DNA of 64,000 bases from Providencia stuartii (GCA_900455155.1 UGUC01000002.1:1984001-2048000), one strand, 5' to 3'; counted from the stretch's first letter, positions 49,558 through 58,549 are shown. Made by a program: numbers and translations. Notes: generated by a model from the sequence alone, not told the origin.

Positions 49558-50040
49558 ATGAATGAGGTACATGATTCACTAATGAGAAATGCATGCTTTA
49601 TGTCAGCGGTTGCTGAACAAGCCAAATGCATTAGTTCACTTATTCAATCAAAGAAGCTTTCTGAAATGGAGGGTGAAATTATTGAATCAATTCTACAAGA
49701 AAAGTTAAGTGCTTTAGTTGAAACATCATCTTGCATTCAACACAGCATTGCATTTGATTTCTCGCTATCGTCTGAAGATGAACACATTAATGCAGGCTCT
49801 TTAGCGAAACGCTTAAAGCAAGCACTAGAAACACAGGGCATCACGCAAGGTGAGCTAGCACAAAAAGTACGCTCTACTCAAATATTTATCAGTAAGCTCG
49901 TAACTGGGGAGTTAATCAGTCCAAATGAAAGCTACATTCGACTACTCGCAACAGCTTTAAACGTAAGTTATGACTGGCTACATCATGGATCTGGTGAAAT
50001 GCACTCAGCTAATTTTTTAGCCAAACACAATGAGGCATGA
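49558..50040 (+). CDS. XRE-type regulator with N-terminal extension
   Basis: 160 residues. The N-terminal ~80 are helical with no known domain. The C-terminal HTH (RLKQALETQGITQGELAQKV, IFISKLVTG, NVSYDWLHHGSGEMH) closely resembles that of CI-like repressors, including the YDWLHHG linker. It is controlled by two operators and is probably a second immunity regulator. Confidence 0.7.
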   Translation: MNEVHDSLMRNACFMSAVAEQAKCISSLIQSKKLSEMEGEIIESILQEKLSALVETSSCIQHSIAFDFSLSSEDEHINAGSLAKRLKQALETQGITQGELAQKVRSTQIFISKLVTGELISPNESYIRLLATALNVSYDWLHHGSGEMHSANFLAKHNEA

Positions 50041-50043
50041 AAA

Positions 50044-50256
50044 ATGGCGACTATACATTATGCGTCAAATCCAAACGTACCGAAACCTGATATACGTACA
50101 GCTAGTACGACGACTTTCATTTTTAGATTTTGGACTAAACAAGATGATAGCTATGTAAAACTATCAACTAAAGCAACAACAGAAGAGGAAGCAATTAATA
50201 ATTTAAATAGTTCTAAATTGCTTTGCGTATTATGCGCAAGAATTCCCACTAATTAA
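50044..50256 (+). CDS. Small early protein, possibly Icd-like cell-division inhibitor
   Basis: 70 residues. FIFRFWTKQDDSYVKLSTKA and the LLCVLCARIP end recall the Icd/Ash-like small phage proteins, but similarity is weak. It follows the HTH gene by 3 nt and is probably co-transcribed. Confidence 0.4.
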   Translation: MATIHYASNPNVPKPDIRTASTTTFIFRFWTKQDDSYVKLSTKATTEEEAINNLNSSKLLCVLCARIPTN

Positions 50257-50336
50257 ATATAAATAAAATACTAATTTAACTTTTAATCAGCGCCAGCACT
50301 GAGGGAAATACTTTATCTAAAAAAGGATAATAAATA

Positions 50337-50540
50337 ATGTGTCGATTTACTGAGTTTATGCACAAAGGAAAGAAATTAGAAGCGAGCAGATTATATAGAC
50401 GCGCTGCTGAAGCATATAACTACGCTTATTCAATATCTGAAAATGGTGACAGTAAAGGTTTAAGCGCACAAGAAAAAACAAGCAAAGAAGCAGCTAATCG
50501 TTGCTTAGCTATATCTAAAATAAAAATAACCGAGGGTTAA
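50337..50540 (+). CDS. Small PerC-like protein
   Basis: 67 residues: KLEASRLYRRAAEAYNYAYS and EAANRCLAISK resemble PerC-family activator-like proteins common in enteric prophages. Function uncertain. Confidence 0.45.
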   Translation: MCRFTEFMHKGKKLEASRLYRRAAEAYNYAYSISENGDSKGLSAQEKTSKEAANRCLAISKIKITEG

Positions 50541-50543
50541 TTA

Positions 50544-50774
50544 ATGTCTGAATATGATGATACTGATAATGATATTGCTGATTTCGAAGATACAACAATT
50601 CGCTCTACACATTATGTAGACGATGGACGCGATTGGACGGCTCGCATTATTCACGGAATAAAACAACGTGCTTATATTCGGCTTGGTGTTTGTCCTGCTA
50701 TGCCACCAGCCCCGCAAGTTATAACACCAAAACTGGCTCCTATTAATAAAACTAAAAGGAAGAAAAGAAAATGA
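50544..50774 (+). CDS. Hypothetical early phage protein
   Basis: 76 residues: an acidic start (EYDDTDNDIADFEDT) and a basic Lys/Arg-rich end (NKTKRKKRK). It overlaps the next gene (ATGA). No family recognised. Confidence 0.55.
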   Translation: MSEYDDTDNDIADFEDTTIRSTHYVDDGRDWTARIIHGIKQRAYIRLGVCPAMPPAPQVITPKLAPINKTKRKKRK

Positions 50775-50986
50775 AAACTTTAAATATTAATTGGCTTGGT
50801 TCATGCGATAACTGTGGCTGCACTGAGTTATTGGTTAATACCGAAAACGGAAATGAAAATTTCTTATATGAAGATGATGAAATTACATGCACCGAATGCG
50901 GTTTAAAAGGAATAGTTCAAATTGATGATATTGGTGAAGATGACGATATAGGTGTCGCCTTTGCATCATGGAATGACGGTGACTAG
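50771..50986 (+). CDS. Small zinc-ribbon protein
   Basis: 71 residues with two Cys pairs (CDNCGCTE and CTECGLKG) forming a likely zinc ribbon, and an acidic C-terminus. It lies between the early genes and the C5 methyltransferase, 2 nt before it. Function unknown. Confidence 0.65.
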   Translation: MKTLNINWLGSCDNCGCTELLVNTENGNENFLYEDDEITCTECGLKGIVQIDDIGEDDDIGVAFASWNDGD

Positions 50987-50988
50987 AA

Positions 50989-51867
50989 ATGATTATTGTT
51001 AATTCTTATTTTTGTGGTGCTGGATTAATGGATATAGGACTATTACAAGCTGGGATTAATATAGGTCAAGCTTTTGAACTAGATAAAGCAGCGTGTAAAA
51101 CATATAAGCACAATTTAGGCAGTCACGTAAAAGAATGTGATATAGCACAAGAATTAGTTTTAGAACAAAACTCATGTGATGGAATGATATTTACCTACCC
51201 ATGTACCAAATATAGCACCATTGGCGATATCCATGGCGTACGAACTGGTGATGATTTGTTTCTTCACGCATTACGACATTTGGCTATCGCACGACCTGAG
51301 TTTTATGTTGTTGAAAATGTACCCGGTATGAAAGCATTCCCTGTCGTTATGGAAGCAATGCAAAAAATGCCTGATTACTACGTTAATGTATTTTGTCCGG
51401 TTAAATCTGAAACTTGGTTACCACAAAAGCGCAGCCGCTTAATTATTATAGGCACTAAAAAATACTTTAATCCACAACCACCAGCTAACAATAAGCCAAT
51501 TAAATTAGCGGATATTTTAGAAGTTGAACCAGATATTAATATTCCAAAATCAGTTTATTCAAGAATGAATGGCGAATATAGAGACTTACCTATTATTAGT
51601 AACCCTACTAATGGAGATCTAGCGCCGACTTGTGTTGCACATTACGCAAAAGATAAAAGTACACGACTAGTAGTAGACAAAAATTTTACAATGGGAGTTC
51701 GACCTTACACTGTTCGTGAATATGCGCGATTGCAAGGTGTCCCTGATTGGTTTCAGTTTCCAGTAAGCCAAACTGATGCATACCGCCAAATTGGCAATGG
51801 TGTGAGCGTTCAAGTGGGTGAATGGATAGGTCGTGAAATTAAACGCTATATCATGGGAATACATTGA
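50989..51867 (+). CDS. C5-cytosine DNA methyltransferase
   Basis: 292 residues. Motif I FCGAGLMDIGLLQAG, motif IV FTYPCTKYST (catalytic Cys in PC), motif VI VENVPG, motif VIII PQKRSRLIIIG and motif X YRQIGNGVSV are in the classical order. There is no restriction enzyme partner. Probably modifies phage DNA against host restriction. It overlaps the next gene by 4 nt. Confidence 0.93.
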   Translation: MIIVNSYFCGAGLMDIGLLQAGINIGQAFELDKAACKTYKHNLGSHVKECDIAQELVLEQNSCDGMIFTYPCTKYSTIGDIHGVRTGDDLFLHALRHLAIARPEFYVVENVPGMKAFPVVMEAMQKMPDYYVNVFCPVKSETWLPQKRSRLIIIGTKKYFNPQPPANNKPIKLADILEVEPDINIPKSVYSRMNGEYRDLPIISNPTNGDLAPTCVAHYAKDKSTRLVVDKNFTMGVRPYTVREYARLQGVPDWFQFPVSQTDAYRQIGNGVSVQVGEWIGREIKRYIMGIH

Positions 51868-52163
51868 ATATGTATAAATTAGATGACATTCAGTATGAAA
51901 TAAATTTCGTTAAATCCGTAATTAAATATAATCAAAACGATAAAAATGTATTAAGTGTAATTCCAAACAGAATTTTAATTAAATTAATATCAGAAATTGA
52001 ACGTATTAATAACCTACAGCCAGTTGCTTGGATGTACCCTGTATTTCATGATGATAAAATGCAATTCACTACAAATGCTACTGAATCTGAAAATATTGAA
52101 GTTCATTTCGATTCTCACGGTTCTGTATTTAAAGTAACTCCGCTTTATATTTTAAATAAGTAG
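51864..52163 (+). CDS. Hypothetical early phage protein
   Basis: 99 residues, AT-rich: DIQYEINFVKSVIKYNQNDK, LQPVAWMYPVFHDDK. The PVAWMY piece is common in small phage proteins. Directly adjoins the next gene. Confidence 0.55.
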   Translation: MNMYKLDDIQYEINFVKSVIKYNQNDKNVLSVIPNRILIKLISEIERINNLQPVAWMYPVFHDDKMQFTTNATESENIEVHFDSHGSVFKVTPLYILNK

Positions 52164-52466
52164 ATGAACATGAACAACTTACTTCGGATTATTACAGAAG
52201 CTGGAAGCCACCCAGCTGATATCGCTGAAGCTGTTCTGGAAGCAGGTTATAAAAAAACTGATTTTACTATTGAACAAATTATTGAAATGACAGCTGATCA
52301 AACAGCTACATGTCTTTATCTAGGGATGAAGCATGATGCACTACCAAGGACGGTCGATGATTTAGCAAAATATCATTTAAGCGGATTAATTGAAGAAGCT
52401 ACTTGGATAGGCACACCGGAAGAAATCGCCGCTGAGGTTTTAAGAAACGGCTATAGGAGGAAGTGA
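52164..52466 (+). CDS. Hypothetical early phage protein
   Basis: 100 residues: NLLRIITEAGSHPADIAEAV, and a repeat-like second half (LSGLIEEATWIGTPEEIAAE) that mirrors the PADIAEAVLEAGYKK segment. No function known. Confidence 0.55.
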   Translation: MNMNNLLRIITEAGSHPADIAEAVLEAGYKKTDFTIEQIIEMTADQTATCLYLGMKHDALPRTVDDLAKYHLSGLIEEATWIGTPEEIAAEVLRNGYRRK

Positions 52467-52675
52467 TGCTATATGAATGTTTACCCATTTCCGCATACTG
52501 CAATTTGTACTGTGAAACACCAGAAGCCATTAACAAACGCTTACAACGACAACATTGGATCGAAGGTGTACATGTCTTAAAAGTTGAAGGCTCAAAAGAA
52601 CGATGGATTGATATTGCAGAGGTAAATAAATGGGCTCGCAAAAACAAACAGAATACTCACTACCCCGAGGAGTGA
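52463..52675 (+). CDS. Excisionase (DUF1233 family)
   Basis: 70 residues. LPISAYCNLYCETPEAINKR and WIEGVHVLKVEGSKERWIDI are typical of lambdoid excisionases that steer the integrase towards excision. It overlaps the integrase gene by 46 bp at the prophage end. Confidence 0.85.
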   Translation: MMLYECLPISAYCNLYCETPEAINKRLQRQHWIEGVHVLKVEGSKERWIDIAEVNKWARKNKQNTHYPEE

Positions 52676-53811
52676 CTATTCGTAACAACAAAACTAAGCA
52701 AACTATTATCATTACTTTTACCTACAAAGGGGTTCTCTGCAGAGAGCCTCTATCTAGACTAACCGTTGATAATAAAAATATTAAATATGCAGAAAGATTA
52801 CTTGCGGAAATTCAAAATAATATAGAGAGATCAACTTTTAGTTATGCAAAATATTTCCCTGATTCTAAAAAACTTCAATTATTTGGACTTAGCAACAAAG
52901 TAAAAAATATTATTGATTACTTGGATGAATATATTGTTATTTGTGAAACAAGAGGCTTATCTCCATCAACCATTGGTGGTTATAAAAAATGTAAAAATGC
53001 ACTAGCTGACCTACATAAATTGCAAGTGACATCATTGACACCAGCAATAGTAAAAAATTGGATACAAAAACAAACAACATCATTAAAAACAATACGTAAC
53101 CAACTTTCATTTTTACGGAGTGCTCTAGATGAAGCTATTACTGATGGTGTCACATCCATTAATCCAGTTAGCTTAGTTTCAGCATCACGATATCAATCAA
53201 AAAGTAGTTCAACAGAAAGTAGCTATATTGTTGATCCGCTATCACCAAAAGAAGTCTCTGCCCTACTTCTTGCTGCTAAATATGAACAGTGGCGAAACTT
53301 GTTTAGATTCGCAATTAATACTGGATTAAGAAGCTCTGAATTATGTGCATTGAGATGGAGTGATATCGATTTTATTGAGAACACTGCTCACGTCCAATCA
53401 GCAAGCGTTGCTGGGGTTATTAAAGAAACAAAAACAAAGGCAGGAACGCGAAAGGTTGAATTGAACGATGAAGCAATGAAGGCCATAAATGAACAAAGAC
53501 AATTTACATTTATGAAAGATGGTGTGATTTTTGAGGATCCCAAAACAAATGCCGCTTGGGCAAATGCTGATGCGATTAGAAAAAAAGCTTGGGTTCCAAT
53601 ACTGAAAAAAGCAGGTATTAGATATCGAAACCCATATCAAACCCGACATACATTTGCTACTCGACATATCAGTCAGGGCGTGAACCTATTTTGGCTGGCA
53701 GGACAAATGGGACACAAAGGGCCTGAAATGTTGTTCAGACATTATGGCTCTTACTTGAAAGAATACGACGGTAATACAATGATGCAAGGTAATGTAGTAA
53801 ACATCAAATAG
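52630..53811 (+). CDS. int: Tyrosine integrase
   Basis: 393 residues. An N-terminal arm-binding domain (LPRGVTIRNNKTKQTIIITF) is followed by a core-binding domain and the catalytic domain: Arg234 (TGLRSSEL), Lys near 268-270 (ETKTKAGTRK), a box with YQTR/HTFATR (about 336-345), His362 (MGHKGPEM) and Tyr372. The first position of the HxxR box is Tyr, which is seen in this integrase group. It recombines attP with the ssrA 3' end. Confidence 0.94.
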   Translation: MGSQKQTEYSLPRGVTIRNNKTKQTIIITFTYKGVLCREPLSRLTVDNKNIKYAERLLAEIQNNIERSTFSYAKYFPDSKKLQLFGLSNKVKNIIDYLDEYIVICETRGLSPSTIGGYKKCKNALADLHKLQVTSLTPAIVKNWIQKQTTSLKTIRNQLSFLRSALDEAITDGVTSINPVSLVSASRYQSKSSSTESSYIVDPLSPKEVSALLLAAKYEQWRNLFRFAINTGLRSSELCALRWSDIDFIENTAHVQSASVAGVIKETKTKAGTRKVELNDEAMKAINEQRQFTFMKDGVIFEDPKTNAAWANADAIRKKAWVPILKKAGIRYRNPYQTRHTFATRHISQGVNLFWLAGQMGHKGPEMLFRHYGSYLKEYDGNTMMQGNVVNIK

Positions 53812-53842
53812 CCCATGGTGTGACTACGGCATGACATCAAAA

Positions 53843-53858
53843 TGCACGCGAAATGCAC
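53843..53858 (+). repeat. Arm-type integrase site (right)
   Basis: The same 16-mer TGCACGCGAAATGCAC as at 10538-10553, in the same orientation, between the integrase gene and attR. Confidence 0.65.
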
Positions 53859-53916
53859 ACTATGTATATAGGCTAAAAATAGTTATTATAAATCAATTAA
53901 TTAAAAAAGTTCAGAT

Positions 53917-53937
53917 GCGGGTTCAACTCCCGCCAGC
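53917..53937 (+). repeat. attR core (21 bp)
   Basis: Identical to the 21-nt ssrA segment at 10417-10437, with CCACCAAATT following. It is the displaced original end of ssrA. Confidence 0.9.
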
Positions 53938-53974
53938 CCACCAAATTATCTTCTAAGGACGTCCAAAGATGACT

Positions 53975-54012
53975 AAAAAGCCCGCTAACTCAATGAGTTT
54001 GTGGGCTTTTTT
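53975..54012 (+). terminator. Terminator after attR (probable original ssrA terminator)
   Basis: The stem AAAAGCCCGC / GTGGGCTTTT and T-run lie ~35 nt after attR, where the host terminator of ssrA would be. Confidence 0.65.
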
Positions 54013-54127
54013 ATATCCTGCGCAGTCTGATGTCACCTAATTAAATCCAATCATCTTAGGCACCTTGATAGGCACCTCGTTAACCTTTATAGTTTTTGAG
54101 GTGCCTAAAAATAATGGAACATCCAAA

Positions 54128-55358
54128 ATGGCAAGACAAACCAAACCCTTATCCATAAAAGAGATCGATGCTGCAAAGCCAAAATAGCGTGAATATAGCC
54201 TCTATGATGGTGGAAGGATAGAACTATTGGTTAAACCCAATGGCAGCAAGCTGTAGTCATTTCGCTACACTCGCCCTCTCACTAAAAAGAGCCTTGGGGC
54301 ATATCCCGCTGTCGGCCTTGCTGATGCGCGTCGTTATCGCCTTGCAGCAGACTCACTGCTCGCTAAACAGATAGACCCTCAAGATCACCATAAAGAGCAA
54401 GTCCGTAGCACCTTAGAAGCTAAGGCAAATACCTTTCAAGTTGTCGCTGAACGTTGGTGGGAAGTGAATAAGTCCACTGCAACCGAAGATTACGGTAATG
54501 ATATCTGGCGCTCGCTTGAACGTGACGTATTCCCCGCTATTGGCGATATTAGTGTTACCGATATCAAATCACATATATTGGTTCAAGCAATACAGCCCGT
54601 TCAAGCTAAAAGTGCGCTAGAAACCGTTCGTCGCCTATGTCAGTGTATCAACGAAGTGATGGTCTATGCTCAAAATACTGGGTTAATTGATGCCGTACCA
54701 AGCATCAATATTGGTAAAGCTTTTGAAAAGCCCAAGAAAAAGAATATGCCAAGTAATCCCCCCTGATCAGCTACCAAAGCTCATGCAGACAATGCGTACA
54801 GCTAGTATTAGCCTATCGACTTGATGCTTGTTCATGTGGCAGCTACTCACCATATCCCGCCCTGCCGAAGCCGCTGAAGCCCGTTGGGATGAAATCAGCT
54901 TTGAGACCAAGGAATGGAAGATACCTGCTGCTAGAATGAAGATGAACCGTGAGCACACTGTTCCGTTATCTGATGCTGCTTTAGCTATCTTAGAGCTAAT
55001 GAAACCACTCAGTGGTAATCGTGAGTTTATCTTTCCTAGCCTTATCAAGCCTACCCAACCGATGAATAGCCAAACCGTCAATGCTGCATTAAAACGTGCC
55101 GGATTCGGCGGTGTACTGGTCTCACACGGTCTACGCTCAATTGCTAGCACCGCCCTAAATGAGCAAGGCTTTCCACCTGACGTTATCGAAGCCGCCCTCG
55201 CCCACGTTGCTAAAAACGAAGTGAGACGCGCGTATAACCGCAGTGATTACCTAGAGCAAAGACGCCCTATGATGCAATGGTGGGCTGATTTTATTGAGAA
55301 GGCTGATAGGGGGAGTATTATTGAAGGAGGGATTAGAGGGATATCGCTAGTTGGGTAA
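54128..55358 (+). pseudogene. Decayed P4/SlpA-type integrase
   Basis: It starts MARQTKPLSIKEIDAAKPK then TAG. A second TAG replaces Trp in KLWSFRYTRPL. The frame is readable again from 54464 (TEDYGNDIWRSLERDVFPAI), is lost near 54760 and resumes at 54828 (LLTISRPAEAAEARWDEISF, VSHGLRSIASTALNEQGF, RRAYNRSDYLEQRRPMMQWW). P4-type integrases of the CP4-57 SlpA kind use ssrA, so this marks an older island at the same site. At least two substitutions to stop plus frameshifts mean real decay. Confidence 0.88.
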
Positions 55359-55581
55359 CATGTGTACCAGCTCTAATCTGAGCTGATACTATAACTACAC
55401 AGAGTTATATATCATCCAAATGTCGGCTCTGTGCCAAGAGCGGAAGTTTGATAAAAGATTTATAGTAAAATAACTTATAGTTATGTCAAAATTAAAATGC
55501 AGGAAAAAATGCACACAAATAATTCACATCTTTTTTAACTTAACTTATTCAAGTATAAAAACAATATGAAGAAATTAATCA

Positions 55582-56658
55582 TCAATCTTGATTAAAGCGG
55601 TCTTCTTTTTGTTGCAGAATATATATGAGTTGTTCTGAAAGTTTGATATCTCCCATGATTTGAGCAGCTTGTGCTCCGATACGATATAGATTCCAAGGGC
55701 AGTCGCTTTTAATCACCTTTTTAAGGTAGGAATTAATCCATTTCCAAAGCTGTTTGTTTTTGAAATCAAGATGTTCTATTTGGATATTGTCATTCAATTT
55801 CAATGCTTTTTCATGCTGTTGAATAACAAGCTTTGTGGCGTTCATCAAAATAAATTTACTTAAATTGACTTGAAGCCATTGCTGGTCTTCATAGACGCTG
55901 CTCTCAAACAGAGGAATAATTTGTTGCATTGATTTTTCAGCCTGATCTGTGCAGCCGGCCTCAAGGAGCTTTTCTAGCAAGGCGTCTAGCTTACTACATT
56001 TGTCCCGTAGTGAACCGTTTTGAATGGTTAAATCTGTCAACATTTGTAAGGCTTGTATTTCTCCTTGTGTATTACCTCTATCTCTTTCCATATAGCGCCA
56101 TGTGGATAGGTTTTGAGCGTTCCATTGCGTTTGCTGCTCTTTCCAAATGTCAATGAGCTCAGACATGGCCTCGTGTTCTTTAAGCTGATTCAAAATCTCA
56201 ATACACTCCTGAATGTCTCTCAGCTTGTAAACGTCACGTTCGCGTTTTGGTCGTCCTGCTTCAAATCCACAATGACAGTCAAAATTGGCTTCTTTGACCT
56301 GCTCAAATAACAGCTGGTCAGCATCATGGTGGTAGGCTTGCAACAACTGGACTAAAATCTCTACGGTACTGCCTATACCTTGAAAACTATTTGTCTTGCG
56401 GTCTTTAATTTCTTCTTTCAGTAGATTGCGAATGAGTTCTTCTACACCTTCTTGGCCATCTAATTCTGGCGTAAACTGTAAACCACGTGCAATACGATGC
56501 CTAGCATCATAGTTGGCATCGTAAGTTCCGTAATCTTTGTGTTGTGCTTTACAGTAAGTGTAGGGAGTTAAATCACCTGTTTTCAATATCTCTAAAACTT
56601 CTTGGCGATATTTGTTGATGATGGCTTGCGTTATTTTGTAAAAATTATCTAGAGGCAT
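55582..56658 (-). CDS. Unknown all-helical (repeat-like) protein
   Basis: 358 residues from ATG 56658 (362 from a GTG). Mostly helical: a basic N-terminus, then segments such as GIGSTVEILVQLLQAYHHD, CIEILNQLKEHEAMSELIDI and QGEIQALQMLTDLTIQNG suggest TPR/HEAT-like repeats. A Cys-His pair (DCHCGF) lies at ~150. No clear ribosome site. I do not recognise it; immunity-type proteins are often built this way. Confidence 0.6.
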   Translation of the reverse strand: MPLDNFYKITQAIINKYRQEVLEILKTGDLTPYTYCKAQHKDYGTYDANYDARHRIARGLQFTPELDGQEGVEELIRNLLKEEIKDRKTNSFQGIGSTVEILVQLLQAYHHDADQLLFEQVKEANFDCHCGFEAGRPKRERDVYKLRDIQECIEILNQLKEHEAMSELIDIWKEQQTQWNAQNLSTWRYMERDRGNTQGEIQALQMLTDLTIQNGSLRDKCSKLDALLEKLLEAGCTDQAEKSMQQIIPLFESSVYEDQQWLQVNLSKFILMNATKLVIQQHEKALKLNDNIQIEHLDFKNKQLWKWINSYLKKVIKSDCPWNLYRIGAQAAQIMGDIKLSEQLIYILQQKEDRFNQD

Positions 56659-56744
56659 AGGAAGAAACACCGTTTAGTTTTTTATAAGACAAACTGTACA
56701 CTTTGGTGATTGGTTTGCCAAGTTCAGCCTGTAGTGGCATTGTG

Positions 56745-56927
56745 TCACTCACTGTTAGCTCTCCTGTTCCATGCTGCTATGGCTTCCTGCTTTGTGCTAT
56801 ATACTGGTGTTGCTACTTCACATCGGTTACATGCAACTGAAAATCTTTCGCGACCTAAAGTTTTTATGCTCCAGTCTTGAATGTATGCCGTATCCCCGCA
56901 AAACGGGCATTTCTTGAGTTCGTTCAT
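56745..56927 (-). CDS. Lar-like (restriction alleviation) zinc-ribbon protein
   Basis: From MNELKKCPFCGDTAY at 56927, 60 residues. CPFCG, CNRCE and the end STKQEAIAAWNRR fit the Lar family of small prophage proteins that reduce type I restriction. A sign that the island has phage ancestry. Confidence 0.75.
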   Translation of the reverse strand: MNELKKCPFCGDTAYIQDWSIKTLGRERFSVACNRCEVATPVYSTKQEAIAAWNRRANSE

Positions 56928-57013
56928 ACCATATCTCCTGTGATATCTTTTTAATATGTAGTAATCCAACTTAACTAAATCTATAATTAAGCTAAATTAA
57001 CTAAACTCGTTAT

Positions 57014-57328
57014 TTGCTAATGAATATTTTTAAAAAGCTAATTACTGGTCAGTACTCTCTCACGATTACTTTTGGCGTATTTGGAGTCGCTGGATACTTC
57101 CTTGTCACCGCTGTTTCACTTGCCCCTATGTACCTTGAGATTTTGTATATGCTGCAAGCTGTATTATTAAGAAACATTTTATGCATAATACTTTTGCTTG
57201 CTGTTACTGTTGGGTTGGCGTCTATTTTTAGGAAGAAACCATCAATTTTATGCTTAATTGCTATATTGATTGTTATCTCTAGGATTATCCTTGATGGGAT
57301 TTGGACATATGAAATAATGACCCTATAA
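57014..57328 (+). CDS. Small multi-spanning membrane protein
   Basis: 104 residues, at least three hydrophobic segments (FGVFGVAGYFLVTAVSLAP, ILCIILLLAVTVGLASIF, ILCLIAILIVISRIILDG). No family recognised. Convergent with a truncated minus-strand frame. Confidence 0.5.
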   Translation: MLMNIFKKLITGQYSLTITFGVFGVAGYFLVTAVSLAPMYLEILYMLQAVLLRNILCIILLLAVTVGLASIFRKKPSILCLIAILIVISRIILDGIWTYEIMTL

Positions 57329-57442
57329 TTCACCTTCTGGCATTGCCCAGTGCGTAACTTCATCAGAATACATCCATGGTCGTTTTGTTCCTGCTCTTGG
57401 ATGCCAAATATGAATCCCATTGAAGTTTGTCGATGCTAAATA
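57323..57442 (-). pseudogene. C-terminal remnant of a phage gene cut by the IS982-type element
   Basis: The minus-strand frame reads TNFNGIHIWHPRAGTKRPWM then YSDEVTHWAMPEGEL and stops at 57323. The VTHWAMPEGE end recalls DUF551-like phage proteins. The upstream part is not recovered beyond the IS. Confidence 0.35.
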
Positions 57443-58343
57443 ACCTGAGATCGGTTTAAGCAATGACTTGAAGCCCTGTTTTCTCGGTATTTGAGATATT
57501 GAGTGATGGCTTTTTCGGTTTCAAACCAATAGGCAATCAAGCCGCCCAGTAAATTCAACATGAATCCATGCAAGCTACGATGGCGCGAATGCTCAATCTG
57601 CGTGATATTTTTCAGATGATCATTAATTGTTTCAATTATGAATCGCTTAGCGAGCATCGCTCTATCCCAAGCCGCTAATAATTTTGGCTTCATATTTTTG
57701 CGTTGTCCTGTGACCAAGGTTATTCCTTCCATCTTTAAATCTTCAGTTAATGCTTTGCTGATGTAACCTTTGTCTGCATAAAGTTTATCCAAAGTCCTTT
57801 GGAGAGCGCCTTGACTGGCGTTCTATCATCAACATTTGCTGGCGTGAGCTTCGCGGCGACAATTTCACCAAGATGGTTAACAATGATGTGCAGTTTAAAA
57901 CCGTAGAACCATCCCATCGTTCCTTTCCCTCTTGCCGCCGTATCTTTAAAGACTTGATGTCGCGGTATTCGCAGGTTATGGCACACTTTAATACTGGTTG
58001 AATCGATAAATTCAATGCCTTTTGGTTGACCCTTTAGATGAGTAAAGAAAGAACTTAATGGTACTAAAACCTTCGGCATGACCTCAAGAAAACGCGTGTA
58101 GCTCAATAATGTTGGAAAGTCTTTTTTGTGATATATCGCAATAAATCCAATATAAAAATGTTTAAAATCACGCTGATGAGACATATGGAATGCAATTATA
58201 ATAGTCATAATCTCACTACTGGTCATTCTTGTTTGGCGTAACCGCTGGCACTCGCCACTTTCAATCAAGTATTTTTGCCATTGAGGCATGAATAATTTGC
58301 AAAAATCATCGACATGACAGAATAAATTAACTAGATTGCGCAT
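57436..58343 (-). CDS. IS982-family transposase (one frameshift)
   Basis: The N-terminal part has FCHVDDFCKLFMPQWQKYL, IEFIDSTSIKVCHNLRI (first Asp) and GTMGWFYGFKLHIIVN. The C-terminal part has LYADKGYISKALTEDL (second Asp) and LAKRFIIETINDHLK (Glu). The frames join at an A3 run (57791-57793), one T short on the minus strand. About 303 residues restored. The stop lies at the IS left end, slightly over the IS boundary. Confidence 0.9.
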
Positions 58344-58445
58344 AGCGGGTTCCTCAGTGAAAAGTTATTTCTTGGTCGAAAGATCTGATCACAGAACCCG
58401 CTTTTAGTTCCTTTCTTTTTTGTTTTTCTTATCCCGAGTTCAGGT
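57443..58445 (-). mobile_element. IS982-family insertion sequence (1003 bp)
   Basis: Terminal inverted repeats begin ACCTGAGATCGG at 57443 and end CCGAGTTCAGGT at 58445. A 6-bp direct repeat TAAATA flanks it (57437-57442 and 58446-58451), so insertion was simple. One transposase gene fills it. Confidence 0.88.
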
Positions 58446-58450
58446 TAAAT

Positions 58451-58549
58451 ATGATAGCCGAATACGCAAAAGCGGAAGGCATCACAACAAAACAGGCTGT
58501 AGTTGAGATTATTCAAATGCTTCGTCAGAGCGCCGAGGAGGGAGTATGA
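58451..58549 (+). CDS. Short phage-remnant peptide
   Basis: 32 codons: MIAEYAKAEGITTKQAVVEI then IQMLRQSAEEGV. The stop overlaps the ATG of the next gene. The ATG lies at the edge of the IS target duplication, so the original gene may have started further upstream. Confidence 0.4.
   Translation: MIAEYAKAEGITTKQAVVEIIQMLRQSAEEGV

Larger units (their letters stand above)
10417..53937. mobile_element. Lambda-head / Mu-tail prophage integrated in ssrA (~43.5 kb)
   Basis: Bounded by a 21-nt perfect direct repeat (10417-10437 and 53917-53937) from the ssrA T-arm. The integrase gene adjoins the right end and the tail fibre gene lies near the left. The content is a full temperate myovirus: immunity, replication, Q, lysis, head and contractile tail, all in recognisable order. 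Apart from homopolymer indels and one in-frame stop in a methyltransferase, no module seems lost, so it may be inducible. Confidence 0.93.

Noticed and set aside
53911..53946. tRNA-like T-arm at the right prophage end
   Set aside because: Only the ssrA 3' end is present; there is no D-arm or anticodon arm, so it is attR and not a tRNA gene.
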